Below are positions 19,311-27,461 of a DNA stretch of 64,000 nt, piece by piece. The DNA comes from Arthrobacter sp. zg-Y238 (lineage in GTDB: Bacteria > Actinomycetota > Actinomycetes > Actinomycetales > Micrococcaceae): contig NZ_JANFLU010000011.1 in NCBI RefSeq assembly GCF_024385525.1, forward strand, positions 124,001-188,000. Reading direction: 5' to 3'. The notes under the pieces are model-generated. The model worked only from the letters and a program-made list of their open reading frames with translations. It was not told the origin of the DNA and did no database searches. The position numbers were made by a program, and so were the translations under genes. Every line of letters starts with the position of its first letter. The first letter of the stretch is position 1.

Positions 19311-19358
19311 CAAATCAAACCCCGTGCAGGGAATGGCAGCGGTGCAGGCAGCCGGCCG

Positions 19359-19421
19359 CAGTCGAAGCGGGCTTGGGGGCCGCGTCGGACCAGGTGGGGG
19401 TTCTGCTCAGTCGAAGCGGGC
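19359..19421. repeat. Duplicated 3' end of the Cys-rich gene
   Basis: CAGTCGAAGCGGGC occurs at 19359-19372 and again at 19408-19421. The right copy contains the last codons and most of the stop of the Cys-rich gene; the left copy lies just downstream. The arrangement suggests a short local duplication (49-bp period). Confidence 0.5.
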
Positions 19422-19667
19422 CTGGGTGCCGCACCGGGGGCAGGGGGCGGACCGGGCGAGGTCCAGGCACACCGCACACACGGGAAGGTCCCCGGTATCG
19501 TCCTGCAGCGGACGGTTGGGCATCTGTTTACCGCAGTAGGGAACCGGGCGGCGTGCACGGCTGCGTGCCCGACGCTTGCAGGGGGTGCAGAAAATGTGCA
19601 CCAGATCGTCTTCATCCTTGGGGCGGGTCCCGACCGGCCGGACCAGCGTTGATTCCTGGACGCTCAT
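19407..19667 (-). CDS. Small Cys-rich putative zinc-ribbon protein
   Basis: An 86-residue protein starting MSVQESTLVRPVG. It has four Cys pairs or singles arranged as IFCTPCKRR, VPYCGKQM, PVCAVCLDL and PCPRCGTQ, with a central basic stretch RRARSRARRP. The CxxC knuckles suggest one or two bound zinc ions and possible nucleic-acid or protein contacts. AAGGAAAGG precedes ATG 19667. It lies downstream of the SNF2 gene (218-bp gap) on the same strand. No characterised family was recognised. Confidence 0.65.
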   Translation of the reverse strand: MSVQESTLVRPVGTRPKDEDDLVHIFCTPCKRRARSRARRPVPYCGKQMPNRPLQDDTGDLPVCAVCLDLARSAPCPRCGTQARFD

Positions 19668-19851
19668 TGCCTTTCCTTGGTACGCATGTTGCTCGACCCG
19701 CGGCCGTCCGACGGCGGAAGCGGGCCATGTTTCCAAAGTAACCGGTTCCACGTGCCATGGAATTTGGACGGTCCCGGCGCCGGCGCGGGATTGAGCGGGA
19801 GTCCGCAGACGCAGGGTGCCCGAATTCACGTCCGGATCCGCTGCAGATGCC

Positions 19852-19897
19852 GGTCCGCTACTGCAGCGGTTCCAGCGCAGGTCCGTTACTGCAGCAG
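19852..19897. repeat. Imperfect 28-bp-period repeat at the SNF2 gene 3' end
   Basis: GGTCCGCTACTGCAGCGG (19852-19869) and GGTCCGTTACTGCAGCAG (19880-19897) match at 16 of 18 positions. The right copy includes the stop codon and last codons of the SNF2 gene; the left copy lies beyond the stop. Confidence 0.5.
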
Positions 19898-22800
19898 TGA
19901 CCGGATGTCGTCGGCGGTGAGCGCGGAACTGAAGACGGCGTCGTCGTCCATCACGGACGAGAAGAGCTTCGCCTTTTGCTCCTTCAACGCCATGACCTTT
20001 TCCTCGATCGTGTCCCGGGCGACCATGCGGTAGACCATCACGTTGTTCTTCTGCCCGATCCGGTGCGTGCGGTCCACTGCTTGGGATTCCGCTGCCGGGT
20101 TCCACCACGGATCCAGCAGGAAGACGTAATCCGCCTCCGTCAGGTTCAGCCCGAATCCGCCGGCCTTGAGGCTGATCAGGAACACGGGAACAACGCCGTC
20201 CTTGAAGGAAGCAATCACTTCGGCCCGGTTGCGGGTGGAGCCGTCGAGGTAGGCGTACTTGATGCCCTGCTCGTCCAGGCGCTGGGCGGCCTTTTTCAGG
20301 AAGGAAGTGAACTGGCTGAAGATCAGGGCCCGGTGGCCCTCGGCAGTAATGTCTTCGAGCTGCTCAAAGAGTACGTCCAGCTTCGCCGAGGGCACGCCGT
20401 CGTACTCCTCCGCCTCGACGAGTGACGCGTCCAGGCTGAGCATGCGCAGCAGGGTGAGGGAACGGAAGACGATCATGCGGTTCCGGTCCATGTCCTGGAT
20501 GAGGCCCATGAGTTTCTGGCGTTCGCGCTGCAGATGCGTCTCGTAAATCTTGCGGTGCTTCGGATGCAGTTCAACCTCAAGGATCTGTTCCTGCTTTTCC
20601 GGCAGGTCCTTGGCCACGGCTTCCTTGGTGCGGCGCATCAGCAGCGGCCGAATGCGCCTGCGCAGCCGTGCCAGCAGGTCGGGGCTGTCGCCGCGTTCGA
20701 TGGGCCGCTGGTATTCGTCGGCGAATTTGCGGGCGGAAGGGAACAGGCCCGGTGCCACGATGGCGAACAACCCCCAGAGCTCCATCAGGTTGTTTTCCAT
20801 CGGGGTGCCCGTGATGGCCAGTTTGAACGGCGCGGGCAGGTCCCGAGCGCACTGGTGGACGCGGGTCACCCGGTTCTTGACGAACTGCGCCTCATCGAGA
20901 ATCAGGCCGTCCCAGTCCAGTTTCCGGTAGGAGGCGAAGTCCAGCCGGAACACCGCGTAGGAGGTGAGGACGACGTCGGCACCTGCCACCACTTCGGCGA
21001 GCGGTACGCGGGACTTGCCGCTGGTGTCGGAGACTGTCACCACCTTCAGCCCGGGTGTGAAGCGTGCGGCCTCGGAGGCCCAGTTGGGAACCACCGAGGT
21101 GGGGGCAACCACCAGGAAGGGATGAGCCGGTTTAGTCCCGCCCTGTTCACGGGCATGGGCAAGCAGGGCCAGGGTCTGCAGGGTCTTGCCGAGCCCCATG
21201 TCATCGGCCAGGATCCCGCCCAGTCCGTGGTCCCAGAGGAACGCCAGCCAGTTGAAACCGTCCTGCTGGTACGGCCGCAGGCTGGCCTGGAGCCCGGCCG
21301 GCAGCGGCACCGGGTCCACGGACTCCAGATTCAGCAGTGCCGAGACGGATTCCCGCCAGGCGACGGCTTCCTCGGTTTCCTCCGCCAGTTCCTCCAGCTC
21401 GGACCACAGCCCGGCCTGGTAACGGCTGATGGACAGTTCTCCGGTATCCCATTCCTGCAGGCCCTGTGCCTCGTTGATCAGGGCGTGCAGATGTTCAAAC
21501 TCGGGACGGTCCAGGGAAAGGTAGGTCCGGTCCACGAGCAGCAGCTTGGTTTTGCCCTGCGCGATGGCCTTGAAAATGTCCGCGAACGGGACCAGCCGGC
21601 CCTCCACCGTGACCATCACCGCGAGGTCGAACCAGTCGCGGCGTTCGGTTTCCACCGTGGTGATCTTCAGCTTCGGCGCCTCGAGCAGCTCCCGGTAATC
21701 GGGCCGGGTTCCTTCGATTTCCACCCGCACCCCGTCGAGCTTCTCCAGCTCCGGCAGGACATGTTCGGTGAATTCGGCTGCTTCTATCTCGCGCAGGGTC
21801 CGGTTGCGGGGTACCGCGTGCAGGGTTTTCCCCGCGGCGGCCAGGAGCGCTGCCTCGGCGGGGATGTCGCGGTAGGAGGTATCGCCGTCGTCCGCTGTCC
21901 CTGCCTTGGCGCTCTGCGGTGCACGGGTGAGCGGCAGCCGGGTCTGGGAACTGCCGTGCTGGTAGACCCAGTTCCAGGTCAGGGTCAACTGGTCCTCGGG
22001 GCCGAAGGCCGCGGTGAGAACCAATGCGGGCGGCTCGATCTCAGGGAACTCCACGGAGTCGTCACTGCTGGTGACCGGCAGGACCTGCCGCAGCCGCGGG
22101 TAGAACTTCTCGAGGAACACGGCGGCATCTGCCTTCGGCACCATTACCGGGGCGCCTTGGAGCAGCAGGCCCTTGTCCTGTTCCGTCAGGGTCTTGGCCG
22201 TGGGCGCCAGCGTGATGGTGTTCTGCGGCGAGCGGAGGTAAATACCGTGGCTGCCGATAATCCCGGCATCTTCCAGCGGGACCGGCGAGCCGTCCACTTC
22301 GAGTGTCGGCAGCAGCTGCAGGGGTGCCGGAGTGTCCCCGCCGGCGGCCCGGACGTCCAGGGACAGGGTGGCTAGTTTCCCTACGCGGACGGCGGCGTCC
22401 TTCTTGGTGCCGACAAACGGGATGCCCAGCCGCACCGCTTCATCCAGCAGCTGCCAGAGCAGGGGATTGGCGAAGTCATCGAGATACAGCCATGAGTCAT
22501 TCTGCCCGAAGTAGCTCACGCCGTTGGAACGGTGCAGGGCCGGGAACTGGGAGAACCAGCGGTGCTGGTCCGGATCCAGCCGCAGCCCGTAGGTCTGGTA
22601 GCTGATGTTGCTCCACGCCAGGTTGTTCTTGACCCAGTTGCCCTTGGAATTGCGCACCACCGGACGCACCCCCAGACGGAAGGGCGTGGCCCGGTGCCGG
22701 CTGCGCGGGGTAGGAGCACCCCAGCGGGACGCCGCTGCCGCGGCAAAGTTCCGCAGTTCGAACTGCAGTGCCAGGGGAGTGGTTTCCGTGGGTTTGGTGC

Positions 22801-23203
22801 TGTCCGCCAGATCCGCATCGATCAGGGTCTGCAGCGACTGCTGCCAGGCCGGCACGGATGGCCGTAGGGCGGGGGCGGAGAGCTCCTGCCGGGAAATCAA
22901 ATGTTCGGTGTTGCTCTGCAGTGCTGCTGCGGCAACATGCTTGCAGTCGAAGCCGAGGGGGCAGCTGCAATGGTTATCCAGCAGGCGGTAGTCGCCCTGG
23001 CGTTTGGCGCCGAGCTGCAGCATGGTCCGGTAGGGGACGGAAGCGCTGCCGCGGACAGACGCGCGCAGCACCTCGCTTTGCGCATCCCACTCCAGGGCCT
23101 CCACGGCCCCGCCCTTGGCGTAGGTCTGGCCCCGCTGAAACGCTGATCCGCCGACCACGCGGATGACGTCGGTAACGTCTACGAGCGGAGGGGTTTCGAG
23201 CAT
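19886..23203 (-). CDS. SWIM zinc-finger SNF2-family helicase
   Basis: A 1105-residue protein. A SWIM zinc finger lies at residues 79-89 (C79, C81, C87, H89 in CSCPLGFDCKH). A long middle region of unknown fold follows, then a SNF2 ATPase core: ILADDMGLGKTLQTLALLAH (motif I), LILDEAQFVKN (DEAQ motif II), ITGTPMENNLMELW (motif III) and DPWWNPAAESQAVDRTHRIGQ (motif VI). Bacterial SWIM-SNF2 (HepA-like) proteins are DNA translocases with poorly known cellular roles; some are part of defence systems, but no nuclease or methylase partner is nearby, so housekeeping is more likely. The start matches the family. Confidence 0.92.
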   Translation of the reverse strand: MLETPPLVDVTDVIRVVGGSAFQRGQTYAKGGAVEALEWDAQSEVLRASVRGSASVPYRTMLQLGAKRQGDYRLLDNHCSCPLGFDCKHVAAAALQSNTEHLISRQELSAPALRPSVPAWQQSLQTLIDADLADSTKPTETTPLALQFELRNFAAAAASRWGAPTPRSRHRATPFRLGVRPVVRNSKGNWVKNNLAWSNISYQTYGLRLDPDQHRWFSQFPALHRSNGVSYFGQNDSWLYLDDFANPLLWQLLDEAVRLGIPFVGTKKDAAVRVGKLATLSLDVRAAGGDTPAPLQLLPTLEVDGSPVPLEDAGIIGSHGIYLRSPQNTITLAPTAKTLTEQDKGLLLQGAPVMVPKADAAVFLEKFYPRLRQVLPVTSSDDSVEFPEIEPPALVLTAAFGPEDQLTLTWNWVYQHGSSQTRLPLTRAPQSAKAGTADDGDTSYRDIPAEAALLAAAGKTLHAVPRNRTLREIEAAEFTEHVLPELEKLDGVRVEIEGTRPDYRELLEAPKLKITTVETERRDWFDLAVMVTVEGRLVPFADIFKAIAQGKTKLLLVDRTYLSLDRPEFEHLHALINEAQGLQEWDTGELSISRYQAGLWSELEELAEETEEAVAWRESVSALLNLESVDPVPLPAGLQASLRPYQQDGFNWLAFLWDHGLGGILADDMGLGKTLQTLALLAHAREQGGTKPAHPFLVVAPTSVVPNWASEAARFTPGLKVVTVSDTSGKSRVPLAEVVAGADVVLTSYAVFRLDFASYRKLDWDGLILDEAQFVKNRVTRVHQCARDLPAPFKLAITGTPMENNLMELWGLFAIVAPGLFPSARKFADEYQRPIERGDSPDLLARLRRRIRPLLMRRTKEAVAKDLPEKQEQILEVELHPKHRKIYETHLQRERQKLMGLIQDMDRNRMIVFRSLTLLRMLSLDASLVEAEEYDGVPSAKLDVLFEQLEDITAEGHRALIFSQFTSFLKKAAQRLDEQGIKYAYLDGSTRNRAEVIASFKDGVVPVFLISLKAGGFGLNLTEADYVFLLDPWWNPAAESQAVDRTHRIGQKNNVMVYRMVARDTIEEKVMALKEQKAKLFSSVMDDDAVFSSALTADDIRSLLQ

Positions 23204-23452
23204 GGTTTTATCGTCTCACGCAGTACTGACGGTTTCCGCCGCCCGGTTCCTTCGGGGGATTTGGCAGGCTCCGGGGTGTCCTGTTTAGGATGTTAGTAGC
23301 GCGGGTCACAATGGCGTGATCTGCGTTTCACATTCCTTGTCGGGTACCTGCTTGGAACCGCCGTTTTCACACGCCAGAGCCGGCCGCCGTCGTCGTCCGC
23401 CCTCCTCCGCGTTAAGCCCCGGTGCAGTCCCGGCCCCGAAATACCCGTGCGC

Positions 23453-23458
23453 TATTAT
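23453..23458 (+). promoter_or_regulatory. -10 box of leaderless GNAT gene
   Basis: TATTAT, then CGCCGC, then ATG 23465, with no Shine-Dalgarno sequence. Apart from this box I see nothing functional in the 261-bp stretch between the SNF2 and GNAT starts. Confidence 0.55.
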
Positions 23459-23464
23459 CGCCGC

Positions 23465-24037
23465 ATGAATGATTCCGCTGGCCTCCAGGAATGGTCATCG
23501 TCAATGCTCAGCGGCGAGCGGGTCCGCTTCCGGGAGCTTCGGGAACCCGACCTCGCACACCTCGCCGAGTGGTGGAATGACCCGTCCCAGGCGATCCTCC
23601 AGCAGGACCGGGTCACCGTCCGTCCGCAGGAGACCGCGGCGGCCATGTTCCGGACCTGGAGCAAGAATGAGTCACCGTCAGGTTTCGGTTACAGCATTGT
23701 CAATCCGGCCGAAAAGCTGATCGGTCATATCAGTGTCTGGGGTATATCCGTTCCGGAACGGATTGCAACCATGGCGATCATCATTAGTCCGGAATTCCAG
23801 GACCAGGGCCTGGGCCGGGAATCCCTGCAACTCGGACTGCGGATTGTCTTTGATGAAATGGGTGCGCATAAGGCCGAACTGCAGACATGGTCCTATAATT
23901 CGCGAGCCATCCACCTGTATCGCTCGCTGGGGTTCCGGGAGGAAGGGCGACGCCGCGCGGCCGTGTTCCATCGTGGAGAGTTCCACGACCAGGTGCTGCT
24001 CGGGACGCTGGAAGAGGAATACCGGGCCGCGGGCTAG
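23465..24037 (+). CDS. GNAT-family N-acetyltransferase (RimJ/RimL-like)
   Basis: A 190-residue acetyltransferase. The core shows the GNAT order: RFRELREPDLAHLAEWWNDP, the strand IGHISVWGISVPERIATMAIII, the acetyl-CoA loop FQDQGLGRESLQLGLRIVFDE, and SRAIHLYRSLGFREEGRRR near the end. The subfamily acetylates N-termini of proteins, amino groups of small molecules or antibiotics; the substrate is not evident. ATG 23465 is chosen because a TATTAT box lies six bases upstream; ATG 23504 is an internal alternative. Its stop overlaps the stop of the convergent hydrolase gene by four bases. Confidence 0.87.
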   Translation: MNDSAGLQEWSSSMLSGERVRFRELREPDLAHLAEWWNDPSQAILQQDRVTVRPQETAAAMFRTWSKNESPSGFGYSIVNPAEKLIGHISVWGISVPERIATMAIIISPEFQDQGLGRESLQLGLRIVFDEMGAHKAELQTWSYNSRAIHLYRSLGFREEGRRRAAVFHRGEFHDQVLLGTLEEEYRAAG

Positions 24038-24843
24038 GACAGTCCGGCGGATGAACCGGAACCGCCGTGGATTTCAACGCGCTCAATCCAATCCCGAATC
24101 AGTGCTGAGACCAGCGCCGGACGTTCGAGGTGGAGGTTGTGCCCCGCGGCATCCAGCACGGTGAAGGTGCCGCGCGGGTAATGCTCCCGCACTGCCCAGC
24201 CGTCTTCATACCCCGTGACATGGTCCTGCCGGCCGAAAATATGCAGGGACGGTGCTTCGAACGGCTGCGGGTGGGCGAGCTCGGGCTCCGCGTCCAGTGC
24301 GTAGTTTGCGGCGATCTGTTCCATAAGTGCCTGATCCGCACCCTGGAGGCCAGGGAACACGTATTCGGAGAAGCCAGCAAAAACGTCGGCTGTCTGCAGG
24401 ACCGCCTCGTCCTCGAAGTCGGATGAGCCCTCTGCCGCTGCCTTCATTAGGGCAGGCTCCCGGTGAATGATTTGCCGGGGCGGCAGGATCCGGTCTTCGT
24501 GAACTGCCGTGAACACCGACACCAGGGTTGCCAGCCCGAGCACTTGGTCCTTCAGGGTATGGGCAACGTGCCGGGCCACCATGCCGCCGAAGGAATTTCC
24601 GATCAGGGCAAACGGCTCGTCGCCGAGCCTGTTCCTGATTTCGTCGACGACGCCGTCTGCCACCTCTTGGGCGCCGGCAGCGGGCTTCCGGGAGCCGTTC
24701 TCGGCCCACGGAAGGTCAAGATAAATGCGACGCCAGGCAAGGTCGCCGAGGGCGCTTTCCAGGGGCAGCAGGATCCGGTGGTCCACGCCAAACCCATGTA
24801 TGAGCACCAGGGGTTGGCCGTTTCCTATTTCGCGGGCTATCAC
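24034..24843 (-). CDS. Alpha/beta hydrolase
   Basis: A 269-residue alpha/beta-hydrolase. The oxyanion region is LVLIHGFGVDHRILLPLE, the nucleophile elbow is ALIGNSFGGMVARHVAH (Ser in GNSFG), the acid is in HIFGRQDHVTGYED and the catalytic His in LDAAGHNLHLERPALV. It is probably cytoplasmic (no signal peptide). The esterase, lipase or lactonase specificity is unknown. The start is GTG 24843, preceded by TAGGAT at six bases, so this gene also appears leaderless. It shares four bases with the convergent GNAT gene, leaving no room for a terminator between them. Confidence 0.87.
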   Translation of the reverse strand: MIAREIGNGQPLVLIHGFGVDHRILLPLESALGDLAWRRIYLDLPWAENGSRKPAAGAQEVADGVVDEIRNRLGDEPFALIGNSFGGMVARHVAHTLKDQVLGLATLVSVFTAVHEDRILPPRQIIHREPALMKAAAEGSSDFEDEAVLQTADVFAGFSEYVFPGLQGADQALMEQIAANYALDAEPELAHPQPFEAPSLHIFGRQDHVTGYEDGWAVREHYPRGTFTVLDAAGHNLHLERPALVSALIRDWIERVEIHGGSGSSAGLS

Positions 24844-24849
24844 CCCGCG

Positions 24850-24855
24850 ATCCTA
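24850..24855 (-). promoter_or_regulatory. -10 box of leaderless alpha/beta hydrolase gene
   Basis: TAGGAT on the minus strand, then CGCGGG, then GTG 24843. Confidence 0.5.
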
Positions 24856-24927
24856 TGCGTGCTCCTGGTCTCACCGGCGGAGCGACTGGCCGTGGTCTGA
24901 GTCGTGAGCGGCACGGCGACTCGGCGG

Positions 24928-25962
24928 CTACCCCGCGGCCTGCGTCGTAGCGTTTCCCTGCGGTTTCACCACCGGGAAACTGCCGTGCGGTTCGTCGTCC
25001 TCTTCAAAATGGTTGTAGGCCCGCCCGACAATCAGCGGGTCCGGTGCATGCGCAATGGATTGGTCCTTGTTCGGGTATTCCACTGTGCTGAGCACATGGC
25101 GCATCGCTTCGAGCCTGGCGCGTTTTTTGTCATTGGACTTCACCGCGGTCCAGGGAGCGTCTCCTGTGTCCGTGTAAAAGAACATGGCTTCCTTCGCCTC
25201 GGTGTACGCGTCCCATTTATCCAGGCTGGCCAGGTCGGTGGGGGAGAGCTTCCACTGCTTCACCGGGTCCGTTTCCCGGGCAGCGAACCGGGCCAGCTGC
25301 TCCTCCCGGCCTACCGAGAACCACAGCTTGTGCAGCAGGGTGCCGGAATTGACGAGCATCCGTTCGAGCTCCGGAACCTCCCGCATGAACTCCAGATACT
25401 GGGCCGGGGTGCAGTACCCCATCACGCGTTCGACGCCGGCCCGGTTGTACCAGGAGCGGTCCATCATCACGATCTCTCCGCCGCTGGGCAGAGTACGGAC
25501 ATACCGCTGGAAGTACCACTGGGTCTGCTCCTCGGAGGTGGGCTTCTCCAGCGCTACGACGCGTGCACCGCGGGGATTCAGATGCTCGTCGAACCGTTTG
25601 ATCGCCCCGCCCTTTCCCGCGGCATCGCGGCCTTCGAAGATGATGAGCATTTTCTGCCCGGTTTCCTTGACCCAGAGCTGCATTTTCAGCAGTTCGATCT
25701 GGAGCCGGCGTTTCTGCCGGTCATAGGTGCGCCGGCTGAGCTTGGTGTCGTATGGGTAGTTCTGGCGCCAGGCCTCGTCGTCGACCTTGATCTTGAGCTT
25801 TTTGCCCTTCGTTTTCAGTTCCTGCAGCTCGTCGAGTTCCTGGGCATAGTCTTCCGCGACCGCCACGCGCTGGCCGTCCAGGCTTTGCTCATCCGCCGCA
25901 AGTCCGTTGGCTGACGGCCGCCGGGCGGAAACTTCCTTGGTGCCGTTCTTATTGGTTGCCAT
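24928..25962 (-). CDS. ppk2: Polyphosphate kinase 2 family protein
   Basis: A 344-residue single-domain PPK2. Walker A is IIFEGRDAAGKGGAIKRFDE, the lid and Walker B region is MMDRSWYNRAGVERVMGYC, and the PPK2 segments RTYDRQKRRLQIELLKMQLW and LHKLWFSVGREEQLARFAAR are present. PPK2 enzymes use polyphosphate to phosphorylate nucleotides (NDP or NMP) or run in reverse. The N-terminal 35 residues are a variable hydrophilic leader. GGAGATG-type ribosome binding sequence lies just before ATG 25962. It appears to be a single-gene unit. Confidence 0.92.
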   Translation of the reverse strand: MATNKNGTKEVSARRPSANGLAADEQSLDGQRVAVAEDYAQELDELQELKTKGKKLKIKVDDEAWRQNYPYDTKLSRRTYDRQKRRLQIELLKMQLWVKETGQKMLIIFEGRDAAGKGGAIKRFDEHLNPRGARVVALEKPTSEEQTQWYFQRYVRTLPSGGEIVMMDRSWYNRAGVERVMGYCTPAQYLEFMREVPELERMLVNSGTLLHKLWFSVGREEQLARFAARETDPVKQWKLSPTDLASLDKWDAYTEAKEAMFFYTDTGDAPWTAVKSNDKKRARLEAMRHVLSTVEYPNKDQSIAHAPDPLIVGRAYNHFEEDDEPHGSFPVVKPQGNATTQAAG

Positions 25963-26079
25963 GACATCTCCTGCCGGAGGTTTGGAACGGGATTCCGGTT
26001 GGCTTACGAACCTACTTGGATGCAGCGGGGGAGGGAAGAGGTTTCCGGTTGCCGGGCACCGCCGCTCGTGGGGTGCAGG

Positions 26080-26109
26080 AAGGGAGGCCCGGAAACCCGG
26101 ACCTCCCTT
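26080..26109 (-). terminator. Hairpin downstream of the SLH-like remnant
   Basis: AAGGGAGG (26080-26087) pairs with CCTCCCTT (26102-26109), extended by CCGG/CCGG inside one mismatch, with an AAAC loop. It lies 27 bases past the stop of the minus-strand remnant and serves no intact gene, so it is probably the terminator of a lost gene. Confidence 0.5.
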
Positions 26110-26135
26110 TCATCGTGCCAGCCGGCGTAGTGCCG

Positions 26136-26222
26136 TCAGCGGCCGGAGTCGTAGCGATTCATGAAGGCGGCCATCGCGTCCCGGTTTACCGGTTCGTAGG
26201 GGTGGCCGGCCCGGAGACCCGT
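26136..26222 (-). pseudogene. C-terminal remnant of an S-layer-homology-like protein
   Basis: A 28-codon frame, opened by an in-frame TAG and closed by TGA, reads TGLRAGHPYEPVNRDAMAAF then MNRYDSGR. The PVNRDAMAAFMxRY word is the hallmark C-terminal half of SLH-type domains in actinobacterial cell-surface proteins (PVxRxxMAAFLxR). No upstream part survives. A hairpin sits just downstream as expected for the original gene end. The rest of the 407-bp gap (25963-26369) shows no gene. Confidence 0.5.
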
Positions 26223-26369
26223 CTATTGACGCGCGTCCAAACTATAACGGATGTCTGAAAAACCCTCCTATCCGCGGCCTGCTGCACCACGGACCGATTC
26301 AGTGGGGGTATTGGACAATCCGGCGCGCCTGAGCGGGAGGCGGCGTCGTGCCGCCGATAATGGATCGCG

Positions 26370-27392
26370 ATGACTTCACTACGCACCAAAGCTCTGTCCC
26401 TCGTTGCCCTGCTCGCCCTAGGCCTAGTCGGCTGCACCCCCGTTACCGATGACGGTTCCGATCCAGCCCCGTCCTCCGCGACCCAGCCTGCGACTGGGTC
26501 CGCCGAACCGGCGGACCGGTCCGCCCCTGCTGAACCCGCCGCACCTGCCGAGCCCGCCGCAGCCGGCACCGCGCTGGACCAGCTGGCAGGCATCCCGATC
26601 AAGGGCCGCGCGCCGAAGACCGGGTACGACCGCGAGCAGTTCGGGCCCGCCTGGGCCGATACGGACCACAACGGCTGCGACACCCGCAACGACATCCTCG
26701 CCCGCGACCTCGTGGACATTGTGTACAAGGACGGAACGCAGGAATGCGTGGTTGCCTCCGGCACGTTCCTGGATCCCTACACGGGAACCACTATTGCGTT
26801 TGTCCGCGGCAACACCACCAGCACCGCGGTCCAGATCGACCATGTGGTGGCCCTGTCCGATGCCTGGCAGAAGGGGGCGCAGCAGCTGTCCGCCGAAGAA
26901 CGCCGGCAATTCGCCAATGATCCGCTGAACCTCATGGCCGCAGACGGCCCCGCGAACGGCGCGAAGTCCGACGGCGACGCCGCCACCTGGCTGCCGGCCA
27001 ACAAGGCTTTCCGCTGCGAATATGTGGCCCGCCAGACCGCGGTCAAGGCCGAATACCGGCTGTGGATGACGCAGGCCGAGCACGATGCGATTGCTGCCGT
27101 CCTGTCCGGCTGCCCGGATGAGCCGGTTCCCGCGCGGGACGGCTCAGTGCCTGCCGCAGTGGCTGCTGCTGCCGGTGCCGGGCAGTCAGCCGAGGCAGCG
27201 CAGCCCGCACCCGCCGTCGAGCCCGCACCTGCCGCTCCGGCGGCGGAACCCGCTCCCGCTGCACCCGCCGGAACCGTCTATGCCAACTGCACTGCCGTCA
27301 AGGCCGCGGGAGTGGCACCGATCCGTCCGGGAGATGCCGGCTGGGATCCCAAGTTCGACGGGGACGGCGACGGCGTGGGCTGCACGTCTTAG
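26370..27392 (+). CDS. Secreted HNH-family nuclease lipoprotein (DUF1524 plus Excalibur)
   Basis: A 340-residue exported protein. Residues 1-22 are a lipoprotein signal with lipobox LVGC (Cys22). A Pro/Ala/Glu-rich linker follows. The DUF1524 nuclease domain spans about 70-250: CDTRNDILARDL, then IDHVVALSDAWQKGAQ (Asp157-His158) and NDPLNLMAADGPANGAKSD. A second Pro/Ala linker leads to a C-terminal Excalibur calcium-binding domain (YANCTAVKAAG ... DGDGDGVGCTS). It probably degrades DNA at the cell surface for nutrition or competition. A GATAAT box lies eight bases before ATG 26370. Confidence 0.88.
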   Translation: MTSLRTKALSLVALLALGLVGCTPVTDDGSDPAPSSATQPATGSAEPADRSAPAEPAAPAEPAAAGTALDQLAGIPIKGRAPKTGYDREQFGPAWADTDHNGCDTRNDILARDLVDIVYKDGTQECVVASGTFLDPYTGTTIAFVRGNTTSTAVQIDHVVALSDAWQKGAQQLSAEERRQFANDPLNLMAADGPANGAKSDGDAATWLPANKAFRCEYVARQTAVKAEYRLWMTQAEHDAIAAVLSGCPDEPVPARDGSVPAAVAAAAGAGQSAEAAQPAPAVEPAPAAPAAEPAPAAPAGTVYANCTAVKAAGVAPIRPGDAGWDPKFDGDGDGVGCTS

Positions 27393-27404
27393 CGGTTGAC
27401 CCAC

Positions 27405-27449
27405 CAGCAGGCTCCGGATCCGCACCACTAGCGGAAACGGGGCCTGCTG
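27405..27449. terminator. Possible hairpin between convergent genes
   Basis: CAGCAGGC (27405-27412) pairs with GCCTGCTG (27442-27449) around a 29-base loop in the gap between the nuclease and GH15 genes. The short stem and long loop make this a weak call. Confidence 0.3.
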
Positions 27450-27461
27450 CCGTTGCAGGAC

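Noticed and set aside
20534-22375. A 613-codon plus-strand open frame
   Set aside because: It is antisense to the SNF2 helicase gene; its composition (Gln/Gly/His/Arg) is that of a shadow frame.
19886-23203. SNF2 helicase as part of a DISARM- or restriction-type defence island
   Set aside because: No methylase, nuclease or phospholipase-D partner is nearby, and the gene has host-like GC and codon use.
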